Under the pieces are notes generated by a model. The model saw nothing but the letters and a program-made list of their open reading frames with translations, was not told the origin of the DNA and did not search any database. Shown here piece by piece: positions 13,742 through 19,143 of a DNA stretch of 19,143 nt. The position numbers and the translations under genes were made by a program. The DNA lies in assembly GCA_033722675.1 (NCBI GenBank), contig JAWVYO010000043.1:1-19143 (forward strand), read 5' to 3'. Numbering within the stretch: position 1 is the stretch's first letter; the number at the start of each line of letters is the position of its first letter. The DNA is from DATHYU01 sp033722675. Lineage in GTDB: Bacteria; Actinomycetota; Acidimicrobiia; Spongiisociales; UBA11373.

Positions 13742-16213
13742 ATGGACATCTCGATCCACGAAGCCGAACGGCTGGAACGGCGCGGGCGCCGTTTCGTGGC
13801 CGCATCGATCCTCGCCGCGATCACGATCATCGCCGCGTCGTGGGTCGGGTTGTTCGCGTTCTTGACGTCGAACAGCGCCTTCGGCACCGTCGAGGACCTG
13901 CGCGAGGACTGGATCCCCGACGTCGACACGATGTCCCTCGACCTCCCCGACCTCTCCCGCCTCTCCGAGCTCTACACCGCCGATGGGGTGCTCCTCGGCA
14001 AGCTGACGGAGCGCAACAGCCAGCCCACCCCCCTCGACGAGATCCCGAACCTCGTCATCGGGGCCGTGCTGTCGGCCGAGGACGCCGAGTTCATGTCCCA
14101 CGGGGGCATCGACTACGAGGCGATCGTCCGCGCCTTCGTGGCCGACGTCCGGGGCGGGCCGACGCAGGGTGGATCGACGATCACCCAGCAGGTCGTCAAG
14201 CAGAACTTCGTCGGGAACGAGCCCACCCTGCGACGGAAGGTGGCCGAGGCCGCCGTGGCGGTGGAACTCGAGCGGCGGTTCGCCAAGGAGCAGATCCTGG
14301 AGTTCTACCTGAACTCGGTCTTCTTCGGGAACAACGCCTACGGCGTCAAGGCCGCGGCACAGGAGTACTTCGGCAAGGACCTCGACCAGCTGACGATCGC
14401 CGAGGCGGCTGCGCTGCCGATCCCGATCCGGAACCCCTCCCTGTACGACCTGCGCCGGGACTCGGAGATCCCGGTGCGGGCCCGCGACGCGGTGGTCGAC
14501 CAGATGGTGGACAACGGGTACATCACCGCCGAGGAGGGCGAGGAGGCGAAGGCCGAGCCGATCGCCACCACGTCGCCCCAGGAGGTCCAGGACCTCGCGC
14601 CCCAGGTGGTCATCGCCGCGCGCGAACAGCTGCTCAACGACCCCCGCTTCGGTCTCGGCGCGACCTTCTTCCAGCGGCGCCGGGCGTTGTTCGGATGTCC
14701 CGCCGACGACACGGAGTGTGAGGGCGGCGGCGGGCTCAGGATCTTCACGACCGTCGACTTCTCCCTCCAGGAGCAGGCGCAAGCGGTGCTCCAGGAATGG
14801 TTCCCGCCCGGGGAGGAGGGCCCGACGGGCGCCATCGCCATGGTCGACAACCGCACCGGCGCGACGGTCGTCATGGCGTCGGGTCTCGAGTTCGGCGACG
14901 ACATCGAGGCCGGTCAGCGCCAGTACGACCTGGCGACGAAGGGCCGGCGGAACCCCGGTTCCAGTTTCAAGCCCTTCGGTCTCGTCGCCGCCCTCGAGAC
15001 CGGCATCCCCCTCAACTCGTTCTGGGACGACTCCACACCGCAGGTCCTCGACATCGGCATCGCCGGCGCTCCCCCGTGGGAATGCGCGAACGCCGGGAAC
15101 AACGAGCCGGGCATCCGCACCCTGGAGGCCGCGCTCGTGTCGTCGACGAACACGGTCTTCTGCCAGGTGGCCGTGGAGGTCGGGGCGCCGGCCATCGCCG
15201 ACGTCGCCCACCGCCTGGGGATCGACTCCCCGATCAACCAGAACTCGCCGGCGATCGTCATCGGTGCCTCCGCGGTGAGCCCCCTCGAGATGGCCTCCGC
15301 CTACTCGACGATCGCCAACTACGGCCAGCGGGTCGAGAACTACCTGATCGAGCGCATCGAGGACGCCGAGGGCAACGTCATCTACCAGCACCGCGTGGAA
15401 CGCCGGCCCGTGATGAACGAGGCCCTCATGGCGGCCGTCGTCAACACCCTCCAGCAGGCGGCGTGTTGTGGCACCGGCGGGCTGTCGGAGCTCGACGACG
15501 GCCGCCCGTGGGCGGGCAAGACGGGAACCCACGAGAACAACACCGACGTCTGGTTCCTCGGCATGCTCCCCCAGTACACGACCTCCGTCTGGGTCGGGTA
15601 CCCCGACGAGCAGGTGCCGATGCGCCGCATCGAGATCAACGGCACCTTCCATCGCCAGGCGTTCGGCGGCACCGTCGCCGCGCCGATCTGGAAACAGTTC
15701 ATGGAGATCGTGACCGAGGACCTCCCCGTCCAGGACTTCCCGCCCGACCCGAGCGGCACCGGGGTCTACTACGCCACACCGCGCGTGGACATCCCCGACG
15801 TCACCGGCACGGACTTCGAGGAGGCCCAGGAGGAGCTCTTCGGGGAGGGCCTCGACGTCGACATCAAGCTCGTGAACTCCGACGAGCCCGAGGACACGGT
15901 CGTCGCCATGAACCCCGAGGCGGGTGATCGTGTCCGTCAGGGCACCGTCATCGAGATCGAGGTGTCCAACGGCGAGACGCCCGAGACCCTCATGCCGAGC
16001 CTCCTCGGCCAGACCCGCGATCAGGTCAACGCCGTCCTCGACGGCCTGCGCACCGAGACCGAGATCGAGTTCTCCTGGGTGTTCCAGGACCGGCCGGTCA
16101 CCGATCCGGAGATCGTCGGACAGGTGGCCTCGACGAACCCCGAGCCCGGGGCGACCGTCACGAAGAACACCCGCATCGTGGTGTTCCTCAACGTGCTCGA
16201 CGACGGCGGCTGA
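13742..16213 (+). CDS. Class A penicillin-binding protein (glycosyltransferase 51 + transpeptidase + two PASTA domains)
   Basis: An 823-residue bifunctional peptidoglycan synthase. Seen: short cytoplasmic N-terminus, one membrane anchor at about 19-42, and a GT51 domain with EDAEFMSHGGID (catalytic Glu113) and GGSTITQQVVKQNF, which polymerises lipid II outside the membrane. The transpeptidase domain has S407-S-F-K410, S468-T-N470 and K593-T-G-T596. Two PASTA repeats follow, at about 682-744 and 745-823. PASTA domains in actinobacterial PBPs bind cell-wall fragments. Cys-containing loops (FGCPADDTEC, QQAACCGTGG) may form extracellular disulfides. Start ATG 13742 has CAGGTAG a few nt upstream. 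The gene is divergent from the mutase operon, with the sirtuin 52 nt downstream. Identification is firm, the paralogue name is not. Confidence 0.95.
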   Translation: MDISIHEAERLERRGRRFVAASILAAITIIAASWVGLFAFLTSNSAFGTVEDLREDWIPDVDTMSLDLPDLSRLSELYTADGVLLGKLTERNSQPTPLDEIPNLVIGAVLSAEDAEFMSHGGIDYEAIVRAFVADVRGGPTQGGSTITQQVVKQNFVGNEPTLRRKVAEAAVAVELERRFAKEQILEFYLNSVFFGNNAYGVKAAAQEYFGKDLDQLTIAEAAALPIPIRNPSLYDLRRDSEIPVRARDAVVDQMVDNGYITAEEGEEAKAEPIATTSPQEVQDLAPQVVIAAREQLLNDPRFGLGATFFQRRRALFGCPADDTECEGGGGLRIFTTVDFSLQEQAQAVLQEWFPPGEEGPTGAIAMVDNRTGATVVMASGLEFGDDIEAGQRQYDLATKGRRNPGSSFKPFGLVAALETGIPLNSFWDDSTPQVLDIGIAGAPPWECANAGNNEPGIRTLEAALVSSTNTVFCQVAVEVGAPAIADVAHRLGIDSPINQNSPAIVIGASAVSPLEMASAYSTIANYGQRVENYLIERIEDAEGNVIYQHRVERRPVMNEALMAAVVNTLQQAACCGTGGLSELDDGRPWAGKTGTHENNTDVWFLGMLPQYTTSVWVGYPDEQVPMRRIEINGTFHRQAFGGTVAAPIWKQFMEIVTEDLPVQDFPPDPSGTGVYYATPRVDIPDVTGTDFEEAQEELFGEGLDVDIKLVNSDEPEDTVVAMNPEAGDRVRQGTVIEIEVSNGETPETLMPSLLGQTRDQVNAVLDGLRTETEIEFSWVFQDRPVTDPEIVGQVASTNPEPGATVTKNTRIVVFLNVLDDGG

Positions 16214-16252
16214 GCAGGCCCTTCGTCCCGGAGCCGGTGCCCGCCGGCCCGA

Positions 16253-16258
16253 TACGAT
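16253..16258 (+). promoter_or_regulatory. Putative -10 (TACGAT) for a leaderless sirtuin transcript
   Basis: TACGAT ends 7 nt before ATG 16266, so the predicted +1 is the start codon. No Shine-Dalgarno sequence lies between them that could serve instead, apart from GGTGG directly before the ATG. This is the third case of this geometry in the window. Confidence 0.45.
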
Positions 16259-16265
16259 CGGTGGC

Positions 16266-17012
16266 ATGGACGTCGTCGACCGGGCGGTCTCGATCCTGCG
16301 ATCCGCCGGACCCTTCCTCGCCTTCACCGGAGCCGGCATCTCGACCGAGTCGGGCATTCCCGATTTCCGGGGCCCCGACGGCGTCTGGACGAAGGTGGAC
16401 CCCGCCGAGTTCACGATCGACCGGTACCTGACGCGCCGCGACACCCGCGTCCGATCCTGGCGGGTCCGCCGCGACTCGGGCGCCCTCGAGGCCCGACCCA
16501 ATCGCGGCCACCAGGCCCTCGCCCGACTGTGGGAGGCCGACCGCCTCGTCGGCGTCGTCACACAGAACATCGACGGTCTCCACCAGGCCGCGGGCGTTCC
16601 CGCCGATGCCGTCGTCGAACTCCACGGCAACGCCCATCGGTCGGTCTGCGTCGACTGCGGACACGACCGGCCCACGGCCGAGGTCCTGGCCCTGCTCGAC
16701 GACGTGGACGATCCCCGCTGCTCCGAGTGCGGGGGCATCGTGAAGGTCGACGTCGTCTTCTTCGGAGAGATGCTCCCCCCGGGAGCGCTGGAGCGATCGT
16801 TCTCGCTGGCCTCCGACGCCGGGGCGGTCCTGGCGGTGGGCTCGACGCTCTCCGTCTTCCCCGCCGCCGGCGTGCCGCTGGAGGCGGTCAGGGCCGGCCG
16901 ACCCCTCGTGATCGTGAACCAGGGTCCGACCGAACTGGACGACCTCGCCACGGTCCGCGTCGACGGCCCGGCCGGCGCGGTCCTGTCGACACTCGCCGAC
17001 GCCCTGCGCTGA
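16266..17012 (+). CDS. cobB: Sir2-family NAD-dependent protein deacylase
   Basis: 248 residues, usual for bacterial sirtuins. It removes acyl groups from protein lysines using NAD, giving nicotinamide and O-acyl-ADP-ribose, in the cytoplasm. Seen: FTGAGISTESGIPDFRG at 20-36 (NAD-binding GAGxS and Asp-Phe-Arg), TQNIDGLH at 99-106, catalytic His120 in ELHGN, a zinc site with Cys128, Cys131, Cys152 and Cys155, VFFGEMLP at 164-171 and VGSTLSVFPAAG. The Tyr/Arg pair typical of desuccinylases (after the NAD loop) is not obvious here: the region reads VRSWRVRRD, so deacetylation is the safer guess. Known bacterial targets include acyl-CoA synthetases and other CoA enzymes, which would suit the carboxylase/mutase genes nearby, but that link is inference. 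Confidence 0.93.
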   Translation: MDVVDRAVSILRSAGPFLAFTGAGISTESGIPDFRGPDGVWTKVDPAEFTIDRYLTRRDTRVRSWRVRRDSGALEARPNRGHQALARLWEADRLVGVVTQNIDGLHQAAGVPADAVVELHGNAHRSVCVDCGHDRPTAEVLALLDDVDDPRCSECGGIVKVDVVFFGEMLPPGALERSFSLASDAGAVLAVGSTLSVFPAAGVPLEAVRAGRPLVIVNQGPTELDDLATVRVDGPAGAVLSTLADALR

Positions 17013-17103
17013 CCGCACGGCCGCCCGGCTGACGCCGGTCGGCGCCCCGCAGCCCTCCGGCCCGCCCGGTCCCCCGCCCTCCGCGAGAACCACCGGCCGG
17101 ACC

Positions 17104-17122
17104 ACCACGTCTAGTGGTTTTT
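17104..17122 (+). terminator. Weak Rho-independent terminator candidate
   Basis: ACCAC (17104-17108) and GTGGT (17114-17118) form a 5-bp stem over a GTCTA loop. The last T of the stem is followed by four more T. The site is 92 nt after the sirtuin stop and upstream of the next gene. The stem is short, but the T-run is rare in this GC-rich window. The 160-nt gap (17013-17172) otherwise shows a GC-rich first half and a less GC-rich second half that probably holds the next promoter. Confidence 0.4.
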
Positions 17123-17172
17123 GCCCACAGAAAGTGCTCAACCACGCTTCGAGGGGTTCCGATGCGCTGAGT

Positions 17173-19143
17173 ATGCATAATGACTACTCTCCGCATTATC
17201 CCGGAAAGGGCCGCCGACGGCGGGCCGGGTGGCGCGCCGGCGTGGTGGTCGCCGCCCTGATCGCCTCGCTGCTCCCCGCCGCCCCCGCCTTCGGAGCATC
17301 GACCACCGAGTTCACCATCACCGGTGGCGGCTTCGGCCACGGCGTCGGCATGAGCCAGTTCGGCGCCTACGGCATGGCCCGCGAGGGCTTCTCCGCCGAG
17401 GAGATCCTGACCCACTACTTCACCGGCATCGAGGTGGGCCAGGCGGACCCGACCTTCACCGAGGCGCCCATCTGGGTGAACCTCCTCGTCGAGGCTCCAT
17501 CGGTGACGTTCACCGTCGAGCCGACCGGCAGTGCCGACCCCGTCCCCGCCGTGTTCACGATGGGTGACGCCTCGGTGCCCGTTCGGGCCGGCGAGTCCGT
17601 CACGGTCGAACCGACCGGCGCGGCGACCTGTCGCGTCACGGCACCCGGCGGCACGCTCGACGGCGACTGCTTCGTCGACGTCGACTGGGACGGGTGGGAG
17701 CCCGCACCGTCGAGCGCCCTGGTGATCGCCGACTGCTACCTGAGGAACTGGAACCACCCCGACGGTACGACCGTGCAGCCGTGCACGTACGCCCGGGGCA
17801 CCATCCACGTCCGCCCCGACAACAACACGCCGACCCTGGCGGTGTCGGTCGAGATCGACATCGAGGACTACGTGCTCGGGATCTCCGAGATGCCCTACGC
17901 CTGGGGCGACACCGGTGGCCAGGAGGCCCTCGAGGCCCAGGCCATCGCCGCCCGGTCCTATGCCCTCGCCCGCGCCACGCGCCGCGCCGATCCCGCGGAG
18001 CGGCAGTGGTGCTGGTGCGACATCTACGACACGCCGATCGACCAGGCCTATGTCGGCTGGGGCCACGGGCGCACCTGGTGGATCGATGCGGTCCGTGACA
18101 CGGCGGGGATCGTGGTGACCCACCCGTCCATCACCTGGGAGGGCCGGGCCATCCCGCTGGAGGCCTACTACTCGTCGAGCACCTTCGGCTGGACGGAGAA
18201 CTCCGAGGACGGCTTCACCAACGCCTCGCCCTACCTGCGTTCCGTCGACGACCACTGGTCCCAGCTGCCCGAGGTCGGCAACCACCACGCCCGGTGGAGC
18301 AAGACCTACACGGGTGATCAGCTCGCCGCCCTGCTGCCCGGACTGTCCTCGGTGACCGATGCGGAGATCACGCGTTGCTCGGCGACCGGCGCCGCGCTGG
18401 AGGTGACCTTCTCGGGGACGGACGGCCAGAAGGCCTTCGCGACGAAGGACCTGCGCAGCCTGCTGTCGATCCGGTCGATGCAGATCATGTCGATCGGCGT
18501 CGGGGGGCCCGACCTGCCGGCGTGCGCCGGCCACGTCACCGGAGACCCCGCGCAGATCGTCGAGGGCGGCCCGGTCTCCCTGACGTCGGTCCGGTTCGAC
18601 GACGACGCCGAGGACGACAGCGTCGGGGACGCCGACGGCACCATCGACCCCGGCGAGCTCGTCGAGGTCTGGACGACCCTCACCAACGACGGCGCCGACC
18701 TCCTCGAGATGATCGCCTGGGTCTCCTCGTCGGATCCCCACGTCACCGTGGCCTACAACGACGATGCCCGGTTCGGCGACGTCGCAGCGGGCGCCGCCGT
18801 CGAACACGCCGACGACTGGGACCTCCGCATCGCCGAGGACGCTCCGGCGGGCCACGTCGCCGAGCTGACGCTCACCGTCGACGCCGCCAACGGTGGGCCG
18901 TGGACGATCCCCTTCACGGTGACCGTGGACGGCGAGCCCGCCACCGACGAGCCCACGGACGAGACGCCCACCGACGAGGCACCCTCCGACGACGGGACCC
19001 CGGCCGAGGACGCACCGGCCGACGACGAGCCCACCGCCGAGGAACCCACGGACGAGACGCCCACCGACGAGGCACCCTCCGACGACGGGACCCCGGCCGA
19101 GGACGCACCGGCCGACGACGAGCCCACCGCCGAGGAACCCACG
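17173..19143 (+). CDS. Exported SpoIID/LytB-domain protein, partial at the right edge
   Basis: Open for 657 codons to the window end with no stop. Seen: a signal peptide with RRRR at about 14-17, a hydrophobic core at about 23-38 and a probable cleavage at about 39-42. Then comes TGGGFGHGVGMSQFGAYGMA (50-69), a SpoIID-type motif. After a beta-rich insert follow IEDYVLGISEMPYAWG, LEAQAIAARSYALARAT and YYSSSTFGWTENSEDGF-PYLRSVDD, the other conserved SpoIID/LytB blocks. Next is a beta-sandwich-like domain (about 475-585) with DGTIDPGELVEVWTTLTNDG, then an acidic Thr/Pro/Glu/Asp stalk built of 31-residue repeats from residue 594. Family knowledge: SpoIID cleaves stem-peptide-free glycan, and relatives act in wall remodelling. 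Here the GHGVGMSQ block precedes the others, whereas in Bacillus SpoIID it is near the C-terminus. ATG 17173 gives the full signal peptide, but no good ribosome binding site is near it. Confidence 0.88.
   Translation, partial: MHNDYSPHYPGKGRRRRAGWRAGVVVAALIASLLPAAPAFGASTTEFTITGGGFGHGVGMSQFGAYGMAREGFSAEEILTHYFTGIEVGQADPTFTEAPIWVNLLVEAPSVTFTVEPTGSADPVPAVFTMGDASVPVRAGESVTVEPTGAATCRVTAPGGTLDGDCFVDVDWDGWEPAPSSALVIADCYLRNWNHPDGTTVQPCTYARGTIHVRPDNNTPTLAVSVEIDIEDYVLGISEMPYAWGDTGGQEALEAQAIAARSYALARATRRADPAERQWCWCDIYDTPIDQAYVGWGHGRTWWIDAVRDTAGIVVTHPSITWEGRAIPLEAYYSSSTFGWTENSEDGFTNASPYLRSVDDHWSQLPEVGNHHARWSKTYTGDQLAALLPGLSSVTDAEITRCSATGAALEVTFSGTDGQKAFATKDLRSLLSIRSMQIMSIGVGGPDLPACAGHVTGDPAQIVEGGPVSLTSVRFDDDAEDDSVGDADGTIDPGELVEVWTTLTNDGADLLEMIAWVSSSDPHVTVAYNDDARFGDVAAGAAVEHADDWDLRIAEDAPAGHVAELTLTVDAANGGPWTIPFTVTVDGEPATDEPTDETPTDEAPSDDGTPAEDAPADDEPTAEEPTDETPTDEAPSDDGTPAEDAPADDEPTAEEPT
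17177..17199. repeat. AT-rich inverted repeat at the start of the SpoIID gene
   Basis: ATAATG (17177-17182) and CATTAT (17194-17199) are perfect 6-bp inverted arms 11 nt apart, lying in the first codons of the SpoIID-like gene in an otherwise GC-rich region. CATAAT (17176-17181) also resembles a -10. It could be an operator, a 5' hairpin that tunes translation, or chance. Confidence 0.35.
18952..19143 (+). repeat. 93-bp perfect tandem repeat encoding an acidic 31-residue stalk unit
   Basis: Copy 1 is 18952-19044 and copy 2 is 19045-19137, identical by eye across all 93 bases. A third copy begins at 19138 and is cut by the window edge. Each unit encodes 31 residues, beginning PTDETPTDEAPSDDG and ending DDEPTAEE, with no basic residues. 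Identity at the DNA level, including third positions, points to recent duplication and probable copy-number variation. Confidence 0.9.

Noticed and set aside
13691..16951. A minus-strand open frame of more than 1000 codons opposite the PBP and sirtuin genes
   Set aside because: It is the antisense shadow of two clear genes. High GC3 removes stops from that frame. Its translation is low-complexity Val/Asp/Glu/Arg sequence without domains.
7010..17172. Cobalamin, biotin or c-di-AMP riboswitches before the mutase, carboxylase and SpoIID genes
   Set aside because: The leaders are 81-160 nt or absent, and no B12-box, BirA operator pattern or ydaO-like core could be recognised by eye.

Overview
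The window is very GC-rich, with codon third positions almost all G or C and genes tightly packed on both strands. The gene set points to an actinobacterium, most plausibly an uncultured member of Acidimicrobiia. Supporting genes are a two-subunit biotin-dependent acyl-CoA carboxylase (BC-BCCP alpha, CT beta), a DUF1206 protein, a PASTA-type bifunctional penicillin-binding protein, an LpdA-like flavoprotein with one missing redox cysteine, a SpoIID/LytB-like exported protein, and TANNNT promoters lying right at start codons. The lineage is an inference. There are no rRNA, tRNA, CRISPR or insertion sequences that I can see, and no gene-free stretch exceeds 300 bases.

Layout. 1-1741 (minus): an alpha/beta hydrolase of the dienelactone hydrolase family, translationally coupled (GTGA) to an NDP-sugar nucleotidyltransferase that runs off the left edge. 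1851-2531 (plus): the highlight, a peroxiredoxin-like protein whose active-site CxxC is encoded as UGA-Pro-Tyr-Cys. A hairpin with a GGUC loop sits 20 nt after the UGA, as expected of a bacterial SECIS element, so this is very likely a selenoprotein. 2533-4814: biotin protein ligase and, divergent from it, the carboxyltransferase (beta) subunit. 4849-5700: a six-TM DUF1206 protein. 5781-7760 (minus): six small genes (LapA-like, DUF3096, a 4-TM protein, a 19-residue hydrophobic micropeptide, another 4-TM protein, CsbD) behind a promoter that matches the SigB/SigF general-stress consensus. 7857-9608 (plus): the biotin carboxylase/BCCP (alpha) subunit, apparently leaderless. 9605-13660 (minus): a methylmalonyl-CoA mutase large subunit, the LpdA-like flavoprotein and a FemAB/BioF2-type acetyltransferase, tightly spaced. 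13742-16213 (plus): a class A PBP with two PASTA domains. 16266-17012: a Sir2 deacylase. 17173 to the right edge: an exported SpoIID/LytB-domain protein that ends in a perfect 93-bp tandem repeat.

How the genes work together. The biotin ligase, both carboxylase subunits and the mutase form a coherent acyl-CoA (probably propionyl-CoA) to methylmalonyl-CoA to succinyl-CoA route. The B12-binding mutase subunit and the epimerase are not in the window. The Sir2 protein could deacylate such CoA enzymes, but only neighbourhood suggests this. The PBP, SpoIID protein, acetyltransferase and nucleotidyltransferase belong to envelope synthesis. The minus-strand small-protein cluster looks like an envelope-stress operon, and the selenoprotein is probably part of redox defence.
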